DNA of 64,000 nt from Arcobacter sp. GTDB lineage: Bacteria; Campylobacterota; Campylobacteria; Campylobacterales; Arcobacteraceae. The stretch is taken from NCBI GenBank assembly GCA_020048055.1, contig JAIFNA010000003.1, positions 62,001 through 126,000 of the forward strand. Direction: 5' to 3'. This document shows, piece after piece, positions 47,337 through 57,082 of the stretch; the stretch's first letter is position 1, and each line of letters opens with the position of its first letter. The translations under genes and the position numbers were made by a program. The notes under the pieces are model-generated. The model made no database searches. It was not told the origin of the DNA and saw only the letters and a program-made list of their open reading frames with translations.

Positions 47337-48557
47337 ATGGCACATTTTGATAAAAACGCGAAACCATTTTCAGAACAATGGTTAGATGATAGACTTGGCG
47401 TTAGAACACTTAAGAGAGTTTTGGCAGAAGAGTATTGGATTCCAAAAGATATAAACTTCTTATGGGCAATGGGTATGATTTTAGCTGTAACATTTGGTTT
47501 ACTTACAATATCTGGAATTTTCCTTTTGATGTACTACAAACCAGATGCTGCTTTAGCGTTTGATAGTGTAAACTATACAATCATGCAAGAAGTTGGATAT
47601 GGTTGGTTGTTTAGACATATTCATGGTGTAGCTGCATCGGTTGTATTTTTAATAATATATATTCATATGTTTACAGGGATATATTATGGCTCGTACAAAC
47701 AAGGCAGAGAGATGATTTGGATATCTGGTATGCTATTGTTTGTAACTTTTTCAGCTGAAGCATTCTCTGGATATATGTTACCTTGGGGACAAATGTCTTA
47801 CTGGGCTGGTATGGTTATTACAAATTTATTTAGTGCTGGTTCATTAGAACTTAACGGCGTAGTTGAATGGATTAGAGGTGATTATGTGCCTGGTGATGCA
47901 TTCTTGACAAGATTCTTTATGCTTCACGTATTATTACTGCCATTAGCAATTATTGGGATTATTGTTTTACATTTTGGAACTCTTAGAATTCCTCATGTTA
48001 ACAATCAAGAAGGCGCAATGATAGATTTTGACGAAGAGGCAAAAAAATATTTAGCTGGAAATACTCAAGAAGCAAAAGTTATAAGATTCCAATTTGATTT
48101 CCTTTCAAAAGACTTTATGGTTTTGGGATTCTTCTTGATTTTATTCTTCTATCTTACTTTCTATCACTTCCAATTTGCGATGGATCCAGTTAACTTTGAT
48201 CCAGCTGATGGATTAAAAACACCTGCACATATCTATCCTGAATGGTATTTCTTGTGGTCGTATGAAATTTTAAGACCATTCCCTAAAGATCCAGGATTGA
48301 TTGCGTTTGCATTCTCTCAAGTTATTTTTGTACTTTTACCATTCCTTGATAGAAGTCCAAATGCAGTCCCAGCACACAAAAGACCAATGTTCTTTGTATG
48401 GTTCTGGTTATTGCTGATCGATATGATTATTCTAACAATGATGGGTAAATTGCCACCTGAGGGTATGTTTAGTACAATCGGATTATGGGCAGCAATTGCA
48501 TTTATAGTTCTATGGGTAGCATTGCCATTCATAACTAAAAATGAAAAAAAGATATAA
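47337..48557 (+). CDS. petB: Cytochrome bc1 cytochrome b subunit
   Basis: 406 residues, a full-length cytochrome b with eight or more membrane helices. Haem-ligand histidines are visible in RHIHGVAAS and HVLLLPLAIIGIIVLH. The Qo motif PEWYF is present (HIYPEWYFLWSYEILR). It forms the quinol-oxidising core in the inner membrane. Confidence 0.97.
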   Translation: MAHFDKNAKPFSEQWLDDRLGVRTLKRVLAEEYWIPKDINFLWAMGMILAVTFGLLTISGIFLLMYYKPDAALAFDSVNYTIMQEVGYGWLFRHIHGVAASVVFLIIYIHMFTGIYYGSYKQGREMIWISGMLLFVTFSAEAFSGYMLPWGQMSYWAGMVITNLFSAGSLELNGVVEWIRGDYVPGDAFLTRFFMLHVLLLPLAIIGIIVLHFGTLRIPHVNNQEGAMIDFDEEAKKYLAGNTQEAKVIRFQFDFLSKDFMVLGFFLILFFYLTFYHFQFAMDPVNFDPADGLKTPAHIYPEWYFLWSYEILRPFPKDPGLIAFAFSQVIFVLLPFLDRSPNAVPAHKRPMFFVWFWLLLIDMIILTMMGKLPPEGMFSTIGLWAAIAFIVLWVALPFITKNEKKI

Positions 48558-48564
48558 GGGGAAT

Positions 48565-49503
48565 ATGATGAGAGAATTAAAAATATTAGTAGTAGTTGTA
48601 TTCTTTTCGCTTGTAACATATTGGGGAGTTGAGCCTTTTGCTCACTCACAAATGCATAAACATGTTGAAAGTGGTAATTTTGAGTATAAAAATATGCCAA
48701 AACCAGCCGAAGGTGATGTAGCTAAAGGTAAAGAATTAGTAATGGCAAACTGTGTAGCTTGTCATAGTATAAGTTCCCAAAGTGTTCCTGCTCCAATGGA
48801 CGCAGTAACTGCAAGTACAACTTACGGTGTAAATCCACCGGATCTAAGTAATGCGGGCGTTATTTTTGCTTCTAACTATTTAGCTGCATTTATAGCAGAT
48901 CCAGCAAAAGCTTCAAATGTATCACACAAATTCCCTGAGGGTAGTGGTAAAGCTCATCCGATGCCATCTTATAACTATATGCCAGCCGAAGATATTGCGA
49001 GCATAGTAAGCTACCTTAAATCAATTGGTAAAAAAGAATTAACTCCAAAAGAGGTATTTGTTGATGCTTGTGGAAGATGTCATGCGGCTAGATATGATAA
49101 TAAAGTTATGGGTGAAAAATGGACACAAATCGGACAAAAACAAAAGTTCAAATATGAAAAAGATTCACTTGCTTTTGACATCCAAGTGTTAGATTATCAA
49201 GCTAATTTATCTAAATATATGGGTAAATTACCTCCAGATTTATCAATGATGCTAAGAGCTAGAAGTGAAAATTTCTTAGAAACATTTATTGAAAATCCTC
49301 AAACTCAATTAGCAGGTACTGCTATGCCAGCTGTTGGATTAACAAAAGATGGTTATGAAAAAGTTATGAAACATTTAGAAAATATAGGTGATCCAAGTAA
49401 ACCTGAGAGAGATTCTATGGGTATTTGGTTTGTATTATATGCTGCCATATTCACAGTTCTTGCTGTATTATGGAAAAAATCTGTTTGGAGAAAATTACAC
49501 TAG
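48565..49503 (+). CDS. petC: Cytochrome bc1 diheme cytochrome c subunit
   Basis: 312 residues from the ATG at 48565 (AAGGGG upstream; 48568 equally possible). A signal anchor at about 4-22, two CxxCH haem sites (CVACHS and CGRCHA) in two cytochrome c domains, and a C-terminal membrane anchor (FVLYAAIFTVLAVLW). This two-haem c4-like subunit replaces the usual single-haem c1 and is a known trait of Campylobacterota. Confidence 0.94.
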   Translation: MMRELKILVVVVFFSLVTYWGVEPFAHSQMHKHVESGNFEYKNMPKPAEGDVAKGKELVMANCVACHSISSQSVPAPMDAVTASTTYGVNPPDLSNAGVIFASNYLAAFIADPAKASNVSHKFPEGSGKAHPMPSYNYMPAEDIASIVSYLKSIGKKELTPKEVFVDACGRCHAARYDNKVMGEKWTQIGQKQKFKYEKDSLAFDIQVLDYQANLSKYMGKLPPDLSMMLRARSENFLETFIENPQTQLAGTAMPAVGLTKDGYEKVMKHLENIGDPSKPERDSMGIWFVLYAAIFTVLAVLWKKSVWRKLH

Positions 49504-49512
49504 TTTTCTCCT

Positions 49513-49542
49513 TGTATCACTAGAATAAATTCTAGTGATACA
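49513..49542. terminator. Hairpin between petC and rsmE
   Basis: A 13-bp perfect stem (TGTATCACTAGAA / TTCTAGTGATACA) with a 4-nt loop lies 10 bp after petC and 15 bp before the end of the convergent rsmE. There is no T-run on the plus side. It probably serves both transcripts. Confidence 0.65.
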
Positions 49543-49557
49543 GATAAAAAATAATGT

Positions 49558-50229
49558 TTATAAAATAATAATTGAAGCCAAAGTAACAACAGCAGTTTCA
49601 CTTCTCAGAATAATATTAGAGTTAATTCCAACAACTTTCTCCGGCTTAAACTTCTCTGCCTCTTTATTAGAAAAACCACCCTCGCACCCAAGTACAATTG
49701 TCTCTATTTTAGATTTATGATCACTAATATTATTGCTACTAAAATTAAACATAAAACTATCTGGATTTGCTTCCAAAAATGTATCTAAATTTTTAACATA
49801 AGATAATTCAATAATATCACTTCTTCCACACTGAGAGGATGAATTTTGTAGTAATTTAATTAGTTTTTCAAAGTTTATAGATGTATTTCTTTGAGAATAT
49901 TCACAATCAATAAAAGTTATTTTAGAAACACCTATTTCATTTAATGATGCTATAACTTTTTCTATATTTTTAAAATCTATTTTACACCAACCAATATGGA
50001 GTTTTTTATTTGACTTAATAATTTTTAACTCTTTATCTTGTAATTTAATTGTTGTCGATTTTTTATCGACAAACTCAATTTTATATTCATAGATAAAATC
50101 ATCAAGGAGGTTTCTTAGAAAAATATTTTTATCTTTATCGTGTCTTCTTACCTTAAAGAGATAATTATGCAAATCCCCATCAATTTTTAAAGTAGCACTA
50201 GATGCATCTTTATGATAAATAAACTGCAT
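49558..50229 (-). CDS. rsmE: 16S rRNA m3U1498 methyltransferase
   Basis: 223 residues. An N-terminal PUA-like domain precedes a SPOUT methyltransferase knot with the conserved ending IVLGCEGGFSNKEAEKF...LGxRILRxET-like INSNIILRSETAV. It methylates U1498 in the decoding centre. It follows the membrane gene at 50232 by 2 bp. Confidence 0.93.
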   Translation of the reverse strand: MQFIYHKDASSATLKIDGDLHNYLFKVRRHDKDKNIFLRNLLDDFIYEYKIEFVDKKSTTIKLQDKELKIIKSNKKLHIGWCKIDFKNIEKVIASLNEIGVSKITFIDCEYSQRNTSINFEKLIKLLQNSSSQCGRSDIIELSYVKNLDTFLEANPDSFMFNFSSNNISDHKSKIETIVLGCEGGFSNKEAEKFKPEKVVGINSNIILRSETAVVTLASIIIL

Positions 50230-50231
50230 TA

Positions 50232-50648
50232 CTAAAACAACTTAGCAACGATATACATTAATGCAATAGCAATAATTTGCATAAGATAGATTTTTTTTGC
50301 ATAAACCCTAAATTCTTCTTGTAATTCAACTTGGTTTAGTCTGATTACTCTCATTTTTTTATACCTTTTGATTTCACTAATCATCAAAAAAAGTGCAACA
50401 GGTATCATAAGGATAATGGTTGGATTTAAATCATGGGTAAAGCCAGACAATACTGCACCTGTATATGCAACAATGAAATTCACAGCATGAAAATATGGTG
50501 TAAGTGTTTTTAGTCTTTTTGCCATAAAAAAGAAACTTGTCATATTTTGTACAGTATAGTAATTTATTGAGATGACAACAATAAGTGCAAAAATTGCAAC
50601 GATATGCACCGATGTCGATGTAGTAATAAGTTCAAAGCCAGCTTCCAA
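50232..50648 (-). CDS. Small membrane protein of unknown function
   Basis: 138 residues with four predicted membrane helices (about 12-32, 52-68, 75-92, 118-136) and a basic loop KRYKKMRVIRLNQ. No family recognised. It is translated just before rsmE (2-bp gap) and is divergent from moeA. Its topology is similar to small helper proteins of the Campylobacterota such as those next to rsmE; no function is inferred. Confidence 0.65.
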   Translation of the reverse strand: MEAGFELITTSTSVHIVAIFALIVVISINYYTVQNMTSFFFMAKRLKTLTPYFHAVNFIVAYTGAVLSGFTHDLNPTIILMIPVALFLMISEIKRYKKMRVIRLNQVELQEEFRVYAKKIYLMQIIAIALMYIVAKLF

Positions 50649-50707
50649 AAAAATCCTTTTATATAAATTAAGTTATTATAACACACAGACAATTATAAAG
50701 GCTCTTG

Positions 50708-51925
50708 ATGGCAATATGTATTAAAAAAGCAATCCAATTAATTAATCAAAATGTAAAAAAACTATCATACGAAATCGTACCTATTGAAAATAGTATTGGC
50801 AGTATTTCAGCGGAAAATATATATGCTAAATACTCATTGCCAAACTACAATAATTCTGCAATGGATGGGTATGGAGTAAAGCTATCAGATGGAGGAACAT
50901 TAGTTAAACAAATTGATAAAATATTAGCAGGAAGCTCAAAAGACACCGCAATACAAAATGGTGAAACAATAAAAATAATGACAGGCTCAAGAGTTCCTGC
51001 TAGTGTCGAAGCGATTGCCCCTCAAGAAAATGTAACTATTGATAAAGATGGGAATATACTTCTTCCAAAAAAAATTGAAAAAAATCAACACATTAGATTT
51101 GTAGGGGAAGATGTTACAAATGGTGAGCTACTAATTAGTGATGGGGATGAGATAAATTTTGCATCAATTACACTTTTGGCATCTCAAGGGATTACCCATA
51201 TTAAAATATACAGGAAACCAAAGGTTTGTGTTTTTACAAGTGGAGAAGAGCTAAAACTACACTATGAAACTATTGAGGACTTTCAGCTTTACAATTCAAA
51301 TACCCCCACACTTTTAGCAAGAGCAAAGGAATTTGGAGCGGACGCCGTATTTGTTGGTATGGCAAATGATAACGTTGACTCTATAAAGGAGATGATTAAA
51401 AATTCACTTCATAGTGATTTTATAATAACAAGCGGAGGGATAAGTGTTGGAGAGGCTGATTTTACAAAAGAAGCATTTGAAGCTTTTGCTATGGAGATAT
51501 TTTTTAGCGGAATAGATATTAAACCAGGAAAACCAACACTATTTGGTAAAATAAATAACACTTACATATTAAATCTTCCAGGTAATCCCCTAGCAGCAAC
51601 ACTTATCTTTGAAGTCTTTGGAAAAATAATACTCCAACAACTTCGTGGAAGCAAAGAGATATATCATAATTTTATTCTAAGCAAAATTCCAAATGACCTA
51701 GATAACAAAAAAGGGCGCACAACACTCATTCCTGGATTTTTTGACGGAGAGTACTTTACAGCAGAACCAAAACGACTACCTGGAATGGTAGGTGTTCTTC
51801 ATAAGTGCAATAGCATGATAATACTTGGTAAAAACAAAGAGTTAATTAAAAAAAATGAAGTAGTAAAAATTTTACCGATAAATTGGAAATTTTTTAGTAG
51901 TATTCCGAAAGATTTTTTCAACTAA
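50708..51925 (+). CDS. moeA: Molybdopterin molybdenumtransferase MoeA
   Basis: 405 residues from the ATG at 50708 (AAAGG before it). Motifs include NNSAMDGYG, IKIMTGSRVP, VFTSGEEL and the LPGNPLAA box. It inserts molybdenum into adenylated molybdopterin. It leads a run moeA-moaA-queC of the same direction with gaps of 12 and an overlap. Confidence 0.95.
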   Translation: MAICIKKAIQLINQNVKKLSYEIVPIENSIGSISAENIYAKYSLPNYNNSAMDGYGVKLSDGGTLVKQIDKILAGSSKDTAIQNGETIKIMTGSRVPASVEAIAPQENVTIDKDGNILLPKKIEKNQHIRFVGEDVTNGELLISDGDEINFASITLLASQGITHIKIYRKPKVCVFTSGEELKLHYETIEDFQLYNSNTPTLLARAKEFGADAVFVGMANDNVDSIKEMIKNSLHSDFIITSGGISVGEADFTKEAFEAFAMEIFFSGIDIKPGKPTLFGKINNTYILNLPGNPLAATLIFEVFGKIILQQLRGSKEIYHNFILSKIPNDLDNKKGRTTLIPGFFDGEYFTAEPKRLPGMVGVLHKCNSMIILGKNKELIKKNEVVKILPINWKFFSSIPKDFFN

Positions 51926-51937
51926 ACAAGGAACAAG

Positions 51938-52894
51938 ATGCTCATTGATGGACACAATAGAAAAGTAGATTATTTACGCATTTCAGTCACCGAAAGATGC
52001 AATTTTAGATGTCAATATTGTATGCCAGAAAAACCATTTTCTTGGGTACCTCATGAAAATTTATTGACATTTGAGGAGTTATTTTTATTTGTAAAAGTAT
52101 CTATTGATGAAGGTATTACAAAAATAAGATTAACAGGTGGTGAGCCACTATTGCGAAAAGATTTAAGTGTTTTTATTAAGATGATAAATGACTATGCTCC
52201 AAATATAGATTTAGCAATCACTACAAACGCCTTTTTACTTTCAACCTACGCACAAGCACTAAAAGATGCTGGCTTAAAAAGATTAAATATCTCACTTGAT
52301 AGCCTAAACAAAGAAACAGCACACTATATCGCAAAAAAAGATGTGCTTAATGAAATTCTAGCTGGAATTGAAACTGCAGATCAAGTTGGGTTAAAAATTA
52401 AAATAAATTGTGTTCCCTTACAAGATATAAATGACAAAGAGATACTTGATTTACTTGAGTTTTGCAAAAATAAAAATTACGAAATTAGATTTATAGAATT
52501 TATGGAAAACTCACATGCAAATGTGAAACAAGGACTAAATTCACAAGAGATTCAAAACATTATCGCCTCAAAATATAAATTTGAAAAAACGAAAAAAGAT
52601 GGTTGTAGTCCGTCTCAAAGCTATACTCTTGAAGATGGTTATATTTTTGGGATAATTGAGCCGCATCTTGATAATTTTTGTAGTGATTGCAATCGAATAA
52701 GATTAACTGCTGAGGGGTACTTAATTCCTTGCTTATATTTTGAAGATGCACTTAGTATCGCTGAAGCTATAAAAAAGAGAGACCTAGGTGAAGCTGTCAA
52801 TATACTAAAAAATGTTTTGAAAAATAAACCAGAAAAAAACAAATGGGGAGATGAAAATAATAGTAATCGAGCATTTTATGAGACAGGTGGATGA
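51938..52894 (+). CDS. moaA: GTP 3',8-cyclase MoaA
   Basis: 318 residues. The radical SAM motif is [10 protein letters not shown], the second cluster cysteines lie in [18 protein letters not shown], and the C terminus ends in the double glycine ETGG required for activity. It makes the first intermediate of molybdenum cofactor from GTP. It overlaps the queC frame by 4 bp. Confidence 0.96.
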   Translation: MLIDGHNRKVDYLRISVTERCNFRCQYCMPEKPFSWVPHENLLTFEELFLFVKVSIDEGITKIRLTGGEPLLRKDLSVFIKMINDYAPNIDLAITTNAFLLSTYAQALKDAGLKRLNISLDSLNKETAHYIAKKDVLNEILAGIETADQVGLKIKINCVPLQDINDKEILDLLEFCKNKNYEIRFIEFMENSHANVKQGLNSQEIQNIIASKYKFEKTKKDGCSPSQSYTLEDGYIFGIIEPHLDNFCSDCNRIRLTAEGYLIPCLYFEDALSIAEAIKKRDLGEAVNILKNVLKNKPEKNKWGDENNSNRAFYETGG

Positions 52895-52896
52895 AA

Positions 52897-53577
52897 ATGG
52901 ATAAAAACAAAATAAATAAAAAAGCAGTTTGTGTTTTAAGTGGTGGCATGGACTCAACACTAAGCACATATTTGGCACAAAATGATGGATATGAAATAAT
53001 TGCGCTTCATTTTAACTATGGACAAAGAACTGAACACAAAGAGCTGGAGTGTTTTAGAAATATTTGTATTGAGCTAAACATAAAAGAGAAATACGAGATA
53101 AATATTCCATTTTTTACACAAATTGGTGCCAGTGCCTTAACTGATAATTCAATTGATGTACCAGTTGATGGGATTGAAGCTGGTGTTCCGATTACATATG
53201 TGCCATTTAGAAACGGTATCTTTTTAAGTATAGCCGCAGCGATAGCTGAAAAACATAGTGCTGGTGCCATATTTATAGGGGTTGTGGAGGAAGATAGTAG
53301 CGGCTATCCTGATTGTAGTGATACTTTTATTGAGAAAATGGAAAATTCTATCAATCAAGGTACAAGAGATGAGACAAAAATTACTATAAAAACACCACTT
53401 GTCCATATGACAAAAGAAGCTATTGTGAAAAAATCTATTTTGTTATCTATTCCACTACATTTAACTTGGAGTTGCTACAAAAATGAAAAAAAAGCCTGTG
53501 GTGTTTGTGATAGTTGCAGACTAAGGCTCAAAGGTTTTAGTCTGGCTGGTAAAATTGATGCGATTCCATATGAGTAG
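52897..53577 (+). CDS. queC: 7-cyano-7-deazaguanine synthase QueC
   Basis: 226 residues from the ATG at 52897, which has AGGTGG six bases upstream; the ATG at 52891 overlapping the moaA stop is too close to it. The PP-loop is VLSGGMDST and a zinc site is formed by the C-terminal CYKNEKKACGVCDSC. It converts 7-carboxy-7-deazaguanine to preQ0 for queuosine. The other que genes are not nearby. Confidence 0.95.
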   Translation: MDKNKINKKAVCVLSGGMDSTLSTYLAQNDGYEIIALHFNYGQRTEHKELECFRNICIELNIKEKYEINIPFFTQIGASALTDNSIDVPVDGIEAGVPITYVPFRNGIFLSIAAAIAEKHSAGAIFIGVVEEDSSGYPDCSDTFIEKMENSINQGTRDETKITIKTPLVHMTKEAIVKKSILLSIPLHLTWSCYKNEKKACGVCDSCRLRLKGFSLAGKIDAIPYE

Positions 53578-53591
53578 GAGGAAAAAGTTAG

Positions 53592-55340
53592 CTACTTTGA
53601 TATCTCCCTTTGATGAACATCATAACCGTAAATATCATCATAAAAATAGATATTATTTTCTTTATCAACGCTAACAGTAAAGTATCGAACAAAAACTGGT
53701 ATATTACTTGATAGATTGATAACTTCTCCATTTATATTTTTTGCATTTTTTGCTTTAAAAGTTTTCAATTTATCAATCTTTTTATCTTTTTCAAGTAAAT
53801 ATATAAGGAGTTTTTCTGGTTCACTTAGTCTTATGCAACCAGAACTAAAAGTTCTTTTATATTTTGTAAATAAATCTTTTCTATCTGTATCATGCATATA
53901 AACAGAATACTTATTTGGGAAAATAAATTTCATATCGCCTAATGGATTCTTTTTTCCTGGGTTTGCTATAAAAACAAATGGACTAATATCCGTATCCTTA
54001 AAACTATTCCACTCTACAAGTGACGGGTCAATTTCAATCTGTTTTCCTCTATTTAAAACAAAAACTTTCATATCGTGTTCTTTAAAATAGTTAAGCTGAT
54101 CGCCTTTTTGAGAAAAAATATCTTTTGAAATAACAGATGGCGGAACAGTCCATGTTGGGTTCAATACAATATATTTTATCTTTTCACTAAAAATTGGTGT
54201 TGCTCTTTTTGCTTGACCCACAATCACTTTCATAGTCAAAATATCTTTATTTTCATCAACTAATTTCATCTGCAATGAAGGGATATTTACGATAATCTTA
54301 GTTGCATCTTGTGTACTTGAACGATCCATCCATCTATATCGCTCCATATTTAAACCAACTATTGCCATCCTCTCCTCGACTGGTATATTTAGAGATTTAA
54401 TAGTTTCCATATTAATAATTCCACTTGACTTTAAATTATTCCTTAGCTGATAATTTTTAATCGTATCAATTAGATCAGTCTCATCATATATTGTATTTTC
54501 AAGATTTACAAAAGTCTTCAATTCACCACTTCTAAAAAGCCTCTCTTTAATAAGTGTTAATTTATCACTTGAGTTATTAATCTCTATATTTTCTGTAATA
54601 TTTAAATCACCCCAGCCACCCTGCAGTCTAATCTCATCATATTTTTTCATTGTATTTAAAAGTTTAAAATATGTTTCATATTTTGGATAAAGCTCAACTA
54701 GAGATTTTTTTATTTTCCCAACTTTATATGACGATTTTAAATGTTGAATTGCGCTAAAATAACCTTTTTTTCCACGATCCCAACTGATTAAATCTTCATC
54801 GACTTCATCTTTATTCTTCTTGTTTTTATCTTTAGCATTAACTTTATTCAAATTTTTTTTAATAAACTTCTCCCAATTAGTGGAGCCATAATATAAATCT
54901 ATTACCAAAGAAAGATAGCCATTTGTAAGCAAAATATCAAGTCTTGTAGCATCTGCATTTGTATCATAATCTCTAAATTTAGCACTTTTAAAACTATTAA
55001 TTTTTGATTTTATCTCTACTAGATTATAGTCTTTCTCTTTCAATCCATGCAAGTGCGATTCTTCAAGTGATGCCAACAACTCCTCACCTTTATTATTTAA
55101 ACGCAAATCTTCGCCGATCCAAAGGAATGTTTTTTTATTGTTGCAATAATCGTCATAAAACTTCTTGGTAAGAGTTGGATTTTTTAAATCTTTAAATAGT
55201 TCAGTTTCAATATTTTTATTTACCTGAACACAATTTGATAAAATTTGATTTTTATTTAGCTCACCAAATGAATCTGAAAGCAACGATAAAATAATAAAAA
55301 TTATGAGATTTAATCTACTCACGAAAAGCCTTAAATACAA
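53592..55340 (-). CDS. L,D-transpeptidase, YcbB-like
   Basis: 582 residues. An N-terminal signal or anchor (about 8-26), a long helical scaffold, a peptidoglycan-binding-like stretch (DTIKNYQLRNNLKSSGIIN) and a YkuD domain with the active-site block HDTDRKDLF...SSGCIRL (Cys502). Such enzymes make 3-3 cross-links or attach proteins to peptidoglycan in the periplasm. It is longer than the Csd6 type of Helicobacter. It is a single gene, convergent with queC (14-bp gap). Confidence 0.88.
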   Translation of the reverse strand: MYLRLFVSRLNLIIFIILSLLSDSFGELNKNQILSNCVQVNKNIETELFKDLKNPTLTKKFYDDYCNNKKTFLWIGEDLRLNNKGEELLASLEESHLHGLKEKDYNLVEIKSKINSFKSAKFRDYDTNADATRLDILLTNGYLSLVIDLYYGSTNWEKFIKKNLNKVNAKDKNKKNKDEVDEDLISWDRGKKGYFSAIQHLKSSYKVGKIKKSLVELYPKYETYFKLLNTMKKYDEIRLQGGWGDLNITENIEINNSSDKLTLIKERLFRSGELKTFVNLENTIYDETDLIDTIKNYQLRNNLKSSGIINMETIKSLNIPVEERMAIVGLNMERYRWMDRSSTQDATKIIVNIPSLQMKLVDENKDILTMKVIVGQAKRATPIFSEKIKYIVLNPTWTVPPSVISKDIFSQKGDQLNYFKEHDMKVFVLNRGKQIEIDPSLVEWNSFKDTDISPFVFIANPGKKNPLGDMKFIFPNKYSVYMHDTDRKDLFTKYKRTFSSGCIRLSEPEKLLIYLLEKDKKIDKLKTFKAKNAKNINGEVINLSSNIPVFVRYFTVSVDKENNIYFYDDIYGYDVHQREISK

Positions 55341-55495
55341 TAAATTTGCACAAGTTGGATTTGAAAGTAAGGTAGTAGCTGTATCATTAAATGCCTATTG
55401 ATTTTGTTTTGAAGTTGGGATTGTATTCGATTAATTATTAATGTAACTTAAAAGTTTAAAGATTTGAAAAAAATGGGGATTTTTTGATTTTTAAG

Positions 55496-55570
55496 TGGCT
55501 CCGGATGCTGGGTTCGAACCAGCGACCAAATGATTAACAGTCATCTACTCTACCGCTGAGCTAATCCGGA
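55496..55570 (-). tRNA. tRNA-Asn (anticodon GTT)
   Basis: 75 nt including a genome-encoded CCA end (55496-55498). The acceptor stem TCCGGAT / ATCCGGA pairs perfectly, the anticodon GTT is at 55538-55536, and the T-loop GGTTCGAACC is present. A TATAAT box lies about 33 bp upstream. Confidence 0.97.
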
Positions 55571-55602
55571 ACATATAAAAGCTATTCGCTTTTGTGGGTA
55601 GA

Positions 55603-55608
55603 ATTATA
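55603..55608 (-). promoter_or_regulatory. -10 element of tRNA-Asn
   Basis: TATAAT on the minus strand inside a longer T/A stretch, 33-38 bp upstream of the mature tRNA end. No clear -35 box is visible. Confidence 0.5.
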
Positions 55609-55768
55609 TATAAAGAAACTTTTATATAACTTAAATTTTTAACAAATTTTCAATATTTTTTTACAGCCAAAAATTACAATATTTTAAATAATATTGTATG
55701 TTTTATTTTACATTTTCGTGATAAAATAATTACTTATTTATATAAAATTCAAAATATTAGGAAACACA

Positions 55769-56716
55769 ATGAAACCAAATTTATTACTTACAAAAACATC
55801 TCTTGCTTTAATTTTGATACTCTCATCAGTTGGAGCAAAAGATTTAAAGCAACTAACACTTAACACAAATTTTGACGCAAAAGTATTGGACTTTAATAAA
55901 AAAATATTAAATTCAAATCCATCGTTTGAACTAAAAAGTCAAACAATAACAAAGAAAGAACAACTAGGAACCGATAAAAACTGGTTTGCTTACACACTTG
56001 ATCTTGTGATTATGGAGAAAGATTCAAATAGAGAGATTAAAACTCCATATTTTTTATTTTCAAATGGTGAAAATATCACGACAACAATGATTAATTTAAA
56101 TACGAACGAGAGATATGGAGATGATATCTTAAAATCAATAAGACAAAATGGACAACTTGCAAGAGAAAAAGAAAGAGGTGAGTTCGAGAAGAAATTTATT
56201 TTAAATAATGCTTATTACACAAAGGATAGGCTAATAGCTGGAAATCATGATGCTAAAACAAAGGTAGCGATTTTTAGTGACCCTTTATGTGTTTATTGCA
56301 TAAAAAATGTGCCAATGATTATTGAAGAGATAGACAAAAGAAGTGATATTGCGCTCTATTATTTCAACTATCCTCTTGATTCAATACACCCAACAAGTCA
56401 AACAGTTATAAAGGCAATTGAAGCATCTAAAGCACTTGGGATAAAAAATAGTGAACTAAAAGTTTACAAAGCAAATATGGAGAATTTTTATGATGTCTAC
56501 AAAACAACTGACGCACAAATTTCACTTGATTCAGTAAATACTATTTTAGGGACTAAATTTACACTAAGTGACCTAAATAAAAAAGAGATTGACGATAGGC
56601 TTCAAAGCGATATTAAGATTGCAACTGAATCAAAAATTGAAGGGACACCTTCAATTTTATTTAACGGAAGTTTTCTTGAGGCTAGAGAAAAATTATTTGA
56701 AGCATTAAAAAAATAG
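55769..56716 (+). CDS. Exported thioredoxin-fold protein with CVYC motif (DsbA/DsbC-like)
   Basis: 315 residues. Signal peptide about 1-23; an N-terminal domain of about 130 residues; then a thioredoxin fold with DPLCVYC (Cys174, Cys177), a helical insertion, and the cis-proline loop EGTPSILF near 296. It resembles the thiol:disulfide interchange proteins found in Campylobacterota (DsbC/DsbG/ScsC group) and probably works on cysteine proteins such as cytochromes in the periplasm. Whether it oxidises or isomerises is not clear. It is 12 bp before acpS. Confidence 0.82.
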   Translation: MKPNLLLTKTSLALILILSSVGAKDLKQLTLNTNFDAKVLDFNKKILNSNPSFELKSQTITKKEQLGTDKNWFAYTLDLVIMEKDSNREIKTPYFLFSNGENITTTMINLNTNERYGDDILKSIRQNGQLAREKERGEFEKKFILNNAYYTKDRLIAGNHDAKTKVAIFSDPLCVYCIKNVPMIIEEIDKRSDIALYYFNYPLDSIHPTSQTVIKAIEASKALGIKNSELKVYKANMENFYDVYKTTDAQISLDSVNTILGTKFTLSDLNKKEIDDRLQSDIKIATESKIEGTPSILFNGSFLEAREKLFEALKK

Positions 56717-56728
56717 CAGTTTCTAATT

Positions 56729-57082
56729 ATGATTGGGATTGATATTACGCAAATTGGACGCATTGAGAAACTATACTTAAAATGGGGAGAGAAAGGTTTA
56801 GGAAAATTTCTATCCCAAAAAGAGATAAATATAGCTAAAACTCCAACAACTATCGCTGGATTTTGGGCTGCAAAAGAAGCGGCAAGTAAAGCTCTAGGGA
56901 CAGGCATAGGGAAAGAGTGCTCATTTAGTGATATTAAAATCAAAAAATTACCATCAGGTCAACCAATAATTAAATACAAAAAACATATTAGAAAAAAATT
57001 TAAAATCTTAAATTCTCATCTAAGTATCACACACGATGGTGGTTTTGCAATTGCAGTTGTGGTAAATGAGGTCAAAAAATGA
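56729..57082 (+). CDS. acpS: Holo-acyl-carrier-protein synthase
   Basis: 117 residues with IGIDITQIGRIEKL and the Mg-binding FWAAKEAASKALGTG motif. It transfers phosphopantetheine from CoA to acyl carrier protein. Its end overlaps the permease gene by 4 bp (ATGA). Confidence 0.96.
   Translation: MIGIDITQIGRIEKLYLKWGEKGLGKFLSQKEINIAKTPTTIAGFWAAKEAASKALGTGIGKECSFSDIKIKKLPSGQPIIKYKKHIRKKFKILNSHLSITHDGGFAIAVVVNEVKK

Larger units (their letters stand above)
55341..55768. other. 428-bp region holding a tRNA gene
   Basis: No protein gene. It contains tRNA-Asn (55496-55570), its probable promoter (55603-55608) with a small hairpin AAAAGC-TATTC-GCTTTT (55577-55593) between, and the divergent upstream region of the Dsb-like gene at 55769. 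The left 150 bp before the L,D-transpeptidase show nothing further. Confidence 0.6.
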
